Source of the DNA: an uncultured Acinetobacter sp.
GTDB lineage: Bacteria > Pseudomonadota > Gammaproteobacteria > Pseudomonadales > Moraxellaceae
Length of the DNA: 64,000 nucleotides
Direction of reading: 5' to 3'
NCBI RefSeq assembly: GCF_947493735.1
Contig: NZ_CANLSL010000001.1
Location: forward strand, 186,001-250,000
Shown here: one piece after another, positions 56,701 to 64,000 of the stretch
Layout of the letters: the number at the start of each line of letters is the position of its first letter
How positions within the stretch are numbered: position 1 is the stretch's first letter
Notes under the pieces: generated by a model
The model's database searches: none
What the model saw: only the letters and a program-made list of their open reading frames with translations
What the model was told of the DNA's origin: nothing
Translations under genes and position numbers: made by a program

Positions 56701-56730
56701 AAAAAAGACCGCATTTAGCGGTCTTTTTTA
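56701..56730. terminator. Bidirectional terminator between mscS and ppa
   Basis: Stem AAAAAAGACCGC/GCGGTCTTTTTT with a 5-base loop between convergent genes; usable from both strands. Confidence 0.88.
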
Positions 56731-56743
56731 AATCTCTCTCAGC

Positions 56744-57271
56744 TTATTTTTTATAAGCTTCAATTGATTTTAAGATTTCAGCTTTTGCCACGTCAGCATT
56801 TTCCCAACCGCTGATTTTTACCCATTTACCAGGCTCTAAATCTTTATAGTGAGAGAAAAAGTGTTCGATTTGACTGATCAATAATGGCGGAAGATCCGTA
56901 TATTCTTGTACGTCTTTGTACAGTGGAGAAAGTTTCTCGTGTGGTACAGCGATCAATTTCGCATCAATACCACCGTCATCTTCCATGTTCAATTTACCCA
57001 CTGGACGGCAACGAATCACCGAACCTGCAGCCACTGGATGCGGTGTAACCACCAACACGTCTAGCGGATCACCATCCTCTGACAATGTATTTGGCACATA
57101 GCCGTAGTTCGCAGGATAGAACATTGCTGTACCCATGAAACGGTCTACAAACAATGCATCAGAATCTTTATCAATTTCATATTTGATCGGTGCAGCATTG
57201 GCAGGGATTTCAACGATCACGTAGATGTCGTTTGGTGCGTCTTTACCTGGTGGGATATTGTTGTAACTCAT
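56744..57271 (-). CDS. ppa: Inorganic pyrophosphatase
   Basis: Soluble family I pyrophosphatase of 175 residues, hydrolysing PPi to drive biosynthesis. Key motifs: [40 protein letters not shown] with the metal-binding DGDPLD, and [10 protein letters not shown]. Length is standard for bacterial hexameric enzymes. Monocistronic. Confidence 0.96.
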   Translation of the reverse strand: MSYNNIPPGKDAPNDIYVIVEIPANAAPIKYEIDKDSDALFVDRFMGTAMFYPANYGYVPNTLSEDGDPLDVLVVTPHPVAAGSVIRCRPVGKLNMEDDGGIDAKLIAVPHEKLSPLYKDVQEYTDLPPLLISQIEHFFSHYKDLEPGKWVKISGWENADVAKAEILKSIEAYKK

Positions 57272-57436
57272 AGCTCACTCTTTATCTGTGGTGAATTAAA
57301 TTGCGATAACACATTGCAATCATCAGATTTCGAGAATTGCAGAACATTATCACCTAAAATTTTTAGTCGCCCTATTATACTTAAATCTCAATTGAATGCG
57401 CTGTCAATTACGCAAAGAATTGTCATGATCTTTGGA

Positions 57437-57832
57437 CTAAATCCGCATACAGATCATCAAAAGACAAACTGGACACAAAGTCGCCAGCACCCAAAATACC
57501 GAGCGCAGACGGTTAAAATTCGCCAAATAGCATAGCCCATAAATAATACGCAAGATCAGGTATGCAATCCCCAACGTCACGACAAAAATATCAGGCACAA
57601 CCAAATAATCTGCAATCAACATCGCAGCGATAAATAACGGCAAGCCTTCATAGCTATTTTTCTGAACGGCATCGGCGCGCTTGGTGATGCCTTGCGACTG
57701 CTCTACCACTTGGCGGTGGCTATCGTGAATTTTTGGATCATAGCTCGATGTGGATCGTGCAATAAATGCAAAAACATAAGGCAATAAACATGCAACTAAA
57801 ATGATCAATATCACGATATTTAAGCTATGCAT
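57437..57832 (-). CDS. MAPEG family membrane protein
   Basis: A 131-residue protein with four hydrophobic segments (MHSLNIVILIILVACLLPYVF and later three) and a loop NSYEGLPLFIAAMLIADY typical of MAPEG proteins, a family containing microsomal glutathione transferases and related enzymes. Bacterial members are poorly characterised. ATG 57832 follows GAGG; an extended frame to 57895 is not favoured. Confidence 0.85.
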   Translation of the reverse strand: MHSLNIVILIILVACLLPYVFAFIARSTSSYDPKIHDSHRQVVEQSQGITKRADAVQKNSYEGLPLFIAAMLIADYLVVPDIFVVTLGIAYLILRIIYGLCYLANFNRLRSVFWVLATLCPVCLLMICMRI

Positions 57833-57981
57833 GTCTATCCTCAAGAATCTGTTTTGAATTTCAATGTGAATCAGTGACCGATTCAATCGAGGCATGATAC
57901 CATGATCTCGATTTTTCGATATTTATTTTCTGTATTCGCATTTCTTCGCATACTTTTTTGCATCTTGAATGGCTCAGCTCT

Positions 57982-58428
57982 ATGACTAAACACAACCCTC
58001 AACAGCATGCGCAACAAAAGCACTCAAAACAAACAGACCAACAAAGTCATCAAGAAGCGCTTGAACAGGCACTTGCTGCGCAACAAAAGTACAGTCAGCA
58101 ACTTGACCGTATTCTTTGGTACGTTCTACCTGTCTTGGCGATCTTGCTCAGTGTGGTCTTTGCCAATTGGAATATTTGGTCAACGATTGGCACGGCGTTT
58201 GTGCTCTGTATCAGCTTTGTCATGGTGGGGATTAAGAAGAAGTCGCTGACGCTCACTTTAGCTGTCGTTTTGCTGTATTGCTTGGTGGATAATTATTTGA
58301 GTTATGGCATGCAGTTTAATGTCGGTGGGTTAAAGCGTCAGTTGCTTTCGATGGTTTTATTTATCTCGCTGATTGGACTGTCACGCCCAATGTTTGAACG
58401 TGCAATGATGAATCGTCAGACTAAATAA
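57982..58428 (+). CDS. Hypothetical membrane protein
   Basis: A 148-residue protein: a hydrophilic Gln/His/Lys-rich N-terminal tail (about 1-45, probably cytoplasmic coiled coil), then about four hydrophobic segments (ILWYVLPVLAILLSVVFANW, WSTIGTAFVLCISFVMVGI, LTLTLAVVLLYCLVDNYL, LLSMVLFISLIGLS). No family recognised. ATG 57982 is favoured over a TTG at 57958. The structured repeat copy B begins 44 bases after its stop. Confidence 0.72.
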   Translation: MTKHNPQQHAQQKHSKQTDQQSHQEALEQALAAQQKYSQQLDRILWYVLPVLAILLSVVFANWNIWSTIGTAFVLCISFVMVGIKKKSLTLTLAVVLLYCLVDNYLSYGMQFNVGGLKRQLLSMVLFISLIGLSRPMFERAMMNRQTK

Positions 58429-58471
58429 TTTTCTTCCATTTTTTATGATGTCTAAATCACGAATAAATTAA

Positions 58472-58670
58472 CCTGAGTTCGACATCAGGTGAGTAAAAGT
58501 TGTACGCTACGTGGGAGCGTCAGTCGCATTGTTCGAGGGCAGAACAACTTTAGTAAAATGGCGTTTTTCAAAGCATTGAATTGTTTTCGGTGCTTGACCG
58601 AGTTTGCGACTGACAAATGGTTTTGCTTACTTTTCCCGAAAGAAAAGTAAGTCGAACCGAAGGTTAATCT
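58472..58670 (+). ncRNA. Structured repeat RNA candidate, copy B
   Basis: Homologue of 3471-3680. Pairings: CCTGA/TCAGG (58472-58476 with 58485-58489), TCAGTCGCA/TGCGACTGA (58520-58528 with 58605-58613), and the 10-bp hairpin CTTACTTTTC/GAAAAGTAAG around CCGAAA (58626-58651). Relative to copy A, two base pairs of the first helix and two of the third change on both sides. An extra ACGCT/AGCGT stem occurs only here. The conserved downstream GTCGAACCGAAGGTTAATC is shared. Confidence 0.6.
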
Positions 58671-58780
58671 GCCCATATGATCATAAACGGTACGACTCCG
58701 AAAAAGACTTTATATTTTTCAATTAAATGAGATCAATATTGCATAAAACTCACGTTAACCTAGTATCGAATTTGGGGTGT
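58671..58780. other. Intergenic tail before fadD terminator
   Basis: AT-rich, non-coding; nothing recognised between the structured repeat and the fadD terminator. Confidence 0.5.
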
Positions 58781-58806
58781 AAAAAAGCAGCCGAAGCTGC
58801 TTTTTT
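58781..58806 (-). terminator. Terminator after fadD
   Basis: Stem AAAAAAGCAGC/GCTGCTTTTTT with a TTCG-type loop; usable from both strands, mainly ends fadD. Confidence 0.88.
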
Positions 58807-58831
58807 ATTGCCTTGATTTTGCTTAAGCGAA

Positions 58832-60529
58832 TTACTTACGCAAATCTTTACGGAGGATTTTACCGACGTTCGATTTTGGCAATTCTTGCAAGAACTCAAC
58901 ATAACGAGGTTGCTTATAACCCGTTAAGTTTTGCTTGGTGAATGCCAATACTTCTTCCGCTGTTAAGCTTTCATCTTTTTTCACAACGAACAGTTTTGGT
59001 ACTTCGCCTGATTTTTCGTCAGGTACACCGATCGCAGCCGCTTCCAATACTTTTGGATGTTGTGTCACCACTTCTTCGATCTCACTTGGGTAGACGTTGA
59101 AGCCTGATACCAAGATCATGTCTTTCTTACGATCGACGATCTTGAAGTAACCTTCATCATTCATGATACCGATGTCACCAGTACGGAAGTAACCATCATT
59201 CGTCATGACTTTTGCAGTTTCTTCAGGGCGGTTCCAATAGCCTTTCATCACCTGTGGACCACGGATCGAGATTTCACCTGATTGTGGATTGCCTTCATTA
59301 TCCAATGTACCCAGTGCAATCGGATTACCTTCGTCATCCAAGATCGCCACTTCAGTTGCAGGTAATGGCACACCAATTGTCCCTGTAAATTCTTCGTTAA
59401 TCGGTGGGTTCGCAGTCGCAACTGGAGAAGTTTCAGATAGACCATAACCTTCGATGATCGTTGTGCCTGTTACTTTTTTCCAAGCATCCGCAGTCGATGG
59501 CAATACAGCCATACCACCACCCATTGCCATTTTGAGGTTGCTATGATCGAGTTGTTTAAACTCTTCATTGTTGACCAACGCATTGAACAATGTATTGACC
59601 GCAGGGAAGAATGATGGCTTGTATTTACGAAGCTCACCGACTACCGCAGGTAGGTCACGTGGGTTTGGAATCAAGATGTTAGTTTGACCTTTATACATAC
59701 CGTATAGCGCACACACCATGAATGCAAAGATGTGATAAAGCGGAAGCGCACAAACGATCTTATCGCCTTCTGCCGCATCACCTTCACCAAATTTTGAAGA
59801 GAAGATGCCTTCACATTGAAGCAGGTTTGCAACGAGGTTGCGATGCGTAAGCTCTGCACCTTTAGATACACCTGTCGTACCACCAGTGTATTGAAGTACC
59901 GCTGTGTCGCTTAAGCTCACCGTTGGACGTTGATATTTGCTTGCTGCCACTTTTGACAATGCAGATTTGAATGATTCGTGACCTGGAATGCTCCACTCTG
60001 GCACTTGCTTACGTACTTTACGCAGTACGAAGTTCACCAATGTACCTTTGAGCATACCAAGCATGTCACCTACACCAGTCACGACAACGTGTTTCACCGT
60101 TGTTTTACCGTGGATTGGTTGATAGACACTGGCAAAGTTTTCAACAACAACCAAAACCTGCGCACCTGAGTCATTCAATTGATGCTCAAGCTCACGAGTT
60201 GTATACAGTGGGTTGACATTGACCAAGACCAAACCTGCAAGGAATACACCGATTTGAACAATCGGGTATTGGAATACGTTCGGCATCATTACCGCAACGC
60301 GAGAGCCTTTTGGCAAATTCAAACTTTGTAAATATGCTGCAAATCGACGGCTATGATCTTCAAGTTCAGCGAAAGACATGGTTTTGTCCATGAAAATAAA
60401 CGCATCACGTGAACCATACTTTTTAAAATTTTGTTCGAAAATATCAATCAACGATGTATTTTCTGCTGGCATAGAAATATCTGACGGAATTCCAAATTTC
60501 TCATGCGTTTTTAACCAAACTTTGTCCAT
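58832..60529 (-). CDS. fadD: Long-chain fatty acid-CoA ligase FadD
   Basis: AMP-forming acyl-CoA synthetase of 565 residues that activates fatty acids for beta-oxidation or membrane lipid use. The phosphate-binding loop YTGGTTGVSKGAELTH, the adenylate motif IIEGYGLSETSP, GDIGIMNDEGYFKIVDRKKDMI and the C-terminal catalytic Lys in SNVGKILRKDL are all intact. The start at ATG 60529 is preferred over TTG 60547. It lies downstream of parC, separated by a 264-base gap with a nested hairpin. Confidence 0.94.
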   Translation of the reverse strand: MDKVWLKTHEKFGIPSDISMPAENTSLIDIFEQNFKKYGSRDAFIFMDKTMSFAELEDHSRRFAAYLQSLNLPKGSRVAVMMPNVFQYPIVQIGVFLAGLVLVNVNPLYTTRELEHQLNDSGAQVLVVVENFASVYQPIHGKTTVKHVVVTGVGDMLGMLKGTLVNFVLRKVRKQVPEWSIPGHESFKSALSKVAASKYQRPTVSLSDTAVLQYTGGTTGVSKGAELTHRNLVANLLQCEGIFSSKFGEGDAAEGDKIVCALPLYHIFAFMVCALYGMYKGQTNILIPNPRDLPAVVGELRKYKPSFFPAVNTLFNALVNNEEFKQLDHSNLKMAMGGGMAVLPSTADAWKKVTGTTIIEGYGLSETSPVATANPPINEEFTGTIGVPLPATEVAILDDEGNPIALGTLDNEGNPQSGEISIRGPQVMKGYWNRPEETAKVMTNDGYFRTGDIGIMNDEGYFKIVDRKKDMILVSGFNVYPSEIEEVVTQHPKVLEAAAIGVPDEKSGEVPKLFVVKKDESLTAEEVLAFTKQNLTGYKQPRYVEFLQELPKSNVGKILRKDLRK

Positions 60530-60647
60530 AGTACCCACTACTCCCAAAAATATTTCCCTGCATCAAGTCAGATTGTGTATTTCCAGTCAATCTGTCTAGA
60601 TATGATTACTTACTGTGCAATGGACAAAGTTATGCTAATAATTTTTG

Positions 60648-60708
60648 CTTAATCAAATGATGCCTCATCAAACTGCTTAATTTTTTGATGGAGGAGATTT
60701 TGATTAAG
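60648..60708. promoter_or_regulatory. Nested hairpin upstream of fadD
   Basis: Outer arms CTTAATCAAA (60648-60657) and TTTGATTAAG (60699-60708) are perfectly complementary; inside, CATCAAA and TTTGATG form a second helix. It lies about 120-180 bases before fadD. It has no T-run, so it is not a terminator for parC. A regulator site or leader structure is possible. Confidence 0.5.
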
Positions 60709-60793
60709 AGATTAATAATTCACCTTGTCCATGGCTATTGTTTAAATGTTTAAAAACATCTACCGCATACCTTGACTATACGTTGATACCGAA

Positions 60794-63025
60794 TCAGATA
60801 TCAAGTAATAATCGCTGTGCTTTTTGATAGCCTCGAGGTAAAAGTTTGCCTTTGGTCGCTTTTTTACCAAAGTAGGCTTTCAAGTCTTCTCCTTTTAAGC
60901 TCAAGAATCGACTACCCACCTGTATTTTTAACACATCTTCGCTCAAATTCAGAGCAATATGACTGAGTAGTTCATCTTCTTTATCAAGTTGCATCATCTT
61001 GTTTCCTTTGCCTTTATTGAGCTTTGGCAAAGATTCAATATCAATAATGAGCAATCGACCTTGCTGACTGAGCAATGCCAAATGTGATTTGCCTTGAGCA
61101 AACGCAATCGGCATAGTTTTGAAACCTTCTGTTACAGATAAATAATTTTTACCCGCTTTGGCAGAAGTATCGAGTTGCTTTAACTCAGATAAGAATCCAT
61201 AGCCTTGCGAGCTCAAAGTCACAGTCGCAGCTTCATCTGCGCCCATGATCACTTGGATAAACTGTGCACCAGTCGCAGGATTCAATTTTGAAGTCAGTGG
61301 CTCACCTTGCCCTCGTGCTGATGGTAAACCACTTGCAGCCAATGCGTAACTTCGTCCAGTATGATCAAGCAGATAGACTTTTTGATTGGACTTGCCCGAT
61401 GCCGAGTCGAGATATTTATCCCCTGCACGATAGTTGAGCTGCGTGGCATCGACTTCGCCTTTTGCCATGCGAATCCAACCTGCCTCAGAGATCACCACGG
61501 TGACTGTTTCCGCAGGTGCGAGGTCAGATTCTTTAATTTGCACTGCGTCTTCACGCAAGACGATCTCAGAGCGACGATCATCACCAAACTTTTTGGCATC
61601 TTCTGTCAGCTCTTCGATCATCAGTTTTTTCAGTGATTCAGGGTTTTCCAATTGTTCACGAATCACTGCTGCACGTTCCGCTAACTCATCTTGCTCTCTG
61701 CGAATTTCCATTTCCTCGAGGCGTGCTAAATGACGTAACTTGAGTTCTAAAATCGCTTCGGCTTGAATATCATCAATACCAAAATGCGCCATCAATACAG
61801 GCTTTGGCTTATCTTCTTCACGGATAATTTTAATGACGGTATCAATATCGAGGTAGGCAATGAGTAAACCTGCCAAGATATGTAGGCGTTTTTCGATTTT
61901 ATTCAGGTGATAACGTAGTCGGTTGGTAATGGTTTCGGTGCGAATCTCAATCCATTCCAGCAGAATCTGACGAATTGATTTGACTTGTGGGCGACCATCC
62001 GCACCGATCATATTCAGATTGACCCGATAGCTACTTTCCAAATCGGTCGTAGCAAATAAATGACTCATGATCGCATCAACATCAACCCGATTGGAACGCA
62101 GCACGATCACCAATCGAGTCGGATTTTTATGGTCAGATTCATCACGAAGATCGGTGACAAATGGTAATTTCTTCGCCTGCATTTGATCAGCGATCTGCGT
62201 CAGCACCTTCGAGCCTGACACTTGATATGGTAGATGCTGAATCACGATTTCGTGTTTATCCGCTTGCTTATCTACTGTGTAGACCGCACGCATGCGATAG
62301 CTACCACGTCCAGTGGTTTGGATTTTTAAGAGTTCTTCAGGGCGAGTAATGATCTCGGCATGGGTCGGTAAATCAGGACCGGGGATAATCGTTTGTAATT
62401 TTTCATCGGTCAGGTTGGAATTTTTAATCAAGGCAATCGTGCCTTTAACCACTTCACGTAGATTGTGCGGTGGAATATCGGTTGCCATACCGACCGCAAT
62501 CCCTGTCGTACCATTGAGTAAAATATTCGGTACACGTGCAGGCATGGTGACAGGTTCTTTTAGACTGCCGTCAAAGTTGTCTTGCCATTCACAGGTGCCT
62601 TGCCCAAGTTCGCTGAGTAAAAGCTCACTATAATTGGACAATTTGGCTTCGGTATAACGCATCGCAGCGAATGATTTAGGATCGTCAGGTGAGCCCCAGT
62701 TGCCCTGACCTTCGATAAATGGATAACGATAGCTAAACGGCTGTGCCATCAACACCATCGCTTCATAACATGCGCTATCGCCATGCGGATGATATTTACC
62801 GAGCACATCACCGACGGTACGAGCAGATTTCTTTGGTTTACCTGAATTTTTTAGCCCAAGTTCGCTCATCGCATAGACGATACGACGCTGTACAGGTTTT
62901 AAACCATCACTGATATGTGGCAATGCACGATCCATGATCACGTACATGGCGTAGTTCAAATAGGCTTGTTCGGCAAACTCAGCAACAGAGCGGTTTTCAG
63001 TGGCGTGATGGACAAGGCTACTCAT
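60794..63025 (-). CDS. parC: DNA topoisomerase IV subunit A (ParC)
   Basis: Breakage-reunion subunit of topoisomerase IV, partner of ParE at 1-1618. It is 743 residues: winged-helix catalytic core with active-site Tyr124 ([10 protein letters not shown]), quinolone-target region with Ser84 and Glu88 ([12 protein letters not shown]), both the susceptible-type residues, a coiled-coil gate (about 365-460), and a C-terminal beta-pinwheel with irregular repeats. The start ATG 63025 matches the family. Full length. Confidence 0.96.
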   Translation of the reverse strand: MSSLVHHATENRSVAEFAEQAYLNYAMYVIMDRALPHISDGLKPVQRRIVYAMSELGLKNSGKPKKSARTVGDVLGKYHPHGDSACYEAMVLMAQPFSYRYPFIEGQGNWGSPDDPKSFAAMRYTEAKLSNYSELLLSELGQGTCEWQDNFDGSLKEPVTMPARVPNILLNGTTGIAVGMATDIPPHNLREVVKGTIALIKNSNLTDEKLQTIIPGPDLPTHAEIITRPEELLKIQTTGRGSYRMRAVYTVDKQADKHEIVIQHLPYQVSGSKVLTQIADQMQAKKLPFVTDLRDESDHKNPTRLVIVLRSNRVDVDAIMSHLFATTDLESSYRVNLNMIGADGRPQVKSIRQILLEWIEIRTETITNRLRYHLNKIEKRLHILAGLLIAYLDIDTVIKIIREEDKPKPVLMAHFGIDDIQAEAILELKLRHLARLEEMEIRREQDELAERAAVIREQLENPESLKKLMIEELTEDAKKFGDDRRSEIVLREDAVQIKESDLAPAETVTVVISEAGWIRMAKGEVDATQLNYRAGDKYLDSASGKSNQKVYLLDHTGRSYALAASGLPSARGQGEPLTSKLNPATGAQFIQVIMGADEAATVTLSSQGYGFLSELKQLDTSAKAGKNYLSVTEGFKTMPIAFAQGKSHLALLSQQGRLLIIDIESLPKLNKGKGNKMMQLDKEDELLSHIALNLSEDVLKIQVGSRFLSLKGEDLKAYFGKKATKGKLLPRGYQKAQRLLLDI

Positions 63026-63355
63026 GTGATGGATGTATTCCTAGTGAAATTATTTTATCAATGTTTTGCTATGCTAAAGTGCAATGTCTATTTCGGCAAG
63101 TGTTATTGCACAGCGCACGACAAGCCATGTCTTTGCATTTTAAAGGTTTTGGGCATGATCTATTTTGAGCGTAGATGCGCTACGAATGCAATATTTTCCA
63201 GTCGGTATTTTATTTTCGGCGTATAATCAGTTCACAGCGATGCGCTCAACCACTCTAATTTGAAAATGTGGTTAATGCATTGATGTTAAAAAGTGTTGTT
63301 CTCAAAGATCAACCTTATCCCAAGCTATGCGCCAAGATGATAAGGAAAATAAAAT
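63026..63355. other. Divergent parC / thioesterase intergenic region
   Basis: A 330-base non-coding stretch carrying both promoters. A GCGTATAAT -10-like sequence at 63222-63227 could drive the thioesterase gene, with no clear -35 partner. No repeat or RNA recognised. Confidence 0.4.
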
Positions 63356-63865
63356 ATGTCCACACTTGATCCAGTCACTCAAGCCAACCTACAGACCGAG
63401 CTTTCAATGGCTGTGTTGATGACGCCAGATATGGCAAACTTTGCGGGAAATGTTCATGGCGGTACGATTTTAAGATTGCTTGACCAAGCGGCGTTTGCCT
63501 GTGCCAGTCAATACAGTGGTAGCTATGTGGTCACGCTTTCCGTCGATCAAGTATTATTTAAAGAGCCGATCCATGTTGGAGAATTGGTGACTTTCCTTGC
63601 TAGTGTCAACTTTGTTGGTAAAACCTCAATGGAAATTGGCATCCGTGTCGAAGCGCAAAATATTCAACAACGCACCATTCGCCATACCAATACCTGTTAT
63701 TTTACCATGGTTGCCGTCGATGAGCATCGCAAACCTAAAGCGATTCCACCTTTAGTCATTGAAAATGCGGTGCAACAGTGTCGTTTTGAAGCGGCAGAAC
63801 ACCGTAAGAAAAGTCGATTGGAACAAGAAAGCAATCATTTTTCTTGTAGTATTTATAAGCAATAA
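63356..63865 (+). CDS. Acyl-CoA thioesterase (hotdog family, YciA/YkhA-like)
   Basis: A 169-residue single-hotdog acyl-CoA thioesterase. Motifs are FAGNVHGGTILRLLDQAAFACASQYSG, including the conserved Asp of the LDQAA helix and HGG, and VSVDQVLFKEPIHVG-like strand text. Usual substrates are medium- to long-chain acyl-CoAs; the exact one is unknown. A strong AAGGAAAATAAA site precedes ATG 63356. Divergent from parC; ends 135 bases before the window edge. Confidence 0.9.
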   Translation: MSTLDPVTQANLQTELSMAVLMTPDMANFAGNVHGGTILRLLDQAAFACASQYSGSYVVTLSVDQVLFKEPIHVGELVTFLASVNFVGKTSMEIGIRVEAQNIQQRTIRHTNTCYFTMVAVDEHRKPKAIPPLVIENAVQQCRFEAAEHRKKSRLEQESNHFSCSIYKQ

Positions 63866-64000
63866 GCATCATTTTTGAATACGGTTGATTTTTGAAAACC
63901 CAATGTGTTTTTCACAACGCCATCGCATTGCATAATTCTTAGACAAACACCGTATAAAAATAATGCGATTGGCGATGCAGACTTCTGAAATCGTTTGCAT

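Noticed and set aside
63222-63227. TATAAT-like box before the thioesterase
   Set aside because: No -35 partner at proper spacing, so it is only noted in the intergenic entry rather than called as a promoter.

Overview
The window is a chromosomal segment of a Moraxellaceae gammaproteobacterium, most probably an Acinetobacter species. The reasons are protein-level resemblance (ParC quinolone-region residues fall at Ser84/Glu88 as in Acinetobacter ParC, and there is a TorF-family porin, a CzcI-like protein, and FeoA/FeoB followed by a small Cys-rich protein), moderate to low GC, GTG/TTG starts behind clear Shine-Dalgarno sequences, and several intergenic repeat families of the kind common in this genus. 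The species cannot be named from the sequence alone. Most of it is core genome; I see no phage, integron, IS transposase, CRISPR array, rRNA or tRNA.

Layout: 1-6.6 kb, partial parE, a lipase-like hydrolase, dodecin, mutY and an M23 lipoprotein. 6.7-9.6 kb, recN, a YqgE/AlgH protein and ruvX. 9.7-16.4 kb (minus), a beta-propeller-like protein, pgsA, a thioesterase, uvrC, and amt-glnK behind a sigma-54 promoter. 16.6-22.6 kb (plus), ubiK, comM, a DUF445 protein, and the dapA-bamC-purC cluster. 22.7-31.7 kb, an LRR protein and an acetate module: actP-yjcH, the transporter-like hybrid kinase CrbS, an unknown 253-aa protein and the response regulator CrbR. 31.8-33.4 kb, an AT-rich accessory gene for a pentapeptide-like membrane protein. 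33.6-42.7 kb (minus), a czcI-czcC-czcB-czcA heavy-metal efflux cluster and feoA-feoB plus a Cys-rich partner. 43-49.6 kb (plus), xerD, an AT-rich secreted protease/lipoprotein pair, dsbC, hom and thrC. 49.9-58.4 kb, a TorF porin with a consensus sigma-54 promoter, SPOR protein, argS, a frameshifted DyP peroxidase, an MscS channel, ppa, a MAPEG protein and small membrane proteins. 58.8-63.9 kb, fadD, parC and an acyl-CoA thioesterase.

Functional links: both topoisomerase IV subunits lie in the window, 59 kb apart. GlnK/Amt and the TorF porin share near-consensus RpoN promoters, suggesting joint nitrogen control. ActP/YjcH with CrbS/CrbR form an acetate sensing and uptake unit. Metal homeostasis is covered by the Czc-type exporter and Feo importer placed side by side.

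The most unusual material is non-coding. Two copies of a roughly 200-nt element (3471-3680 and 58472-58670) preserve stems through compensatory base changes and so look like a structured RNA family, possibly the C4-like small RNAs of Acinetobacter. There is also a 143-bp symmetric palindrome directly after the M23 gene, two inverted copies of a 135-bp MITE-like element with terminal inverted repeats, and a nested hairpin before fadD. On the coding side the main points are the one-base frameshift in the DyP peroxidase, the protease/lipoprotein pair lying between xerD and dsbC, and the Cys-headed pentapeptide-like membrane protein.
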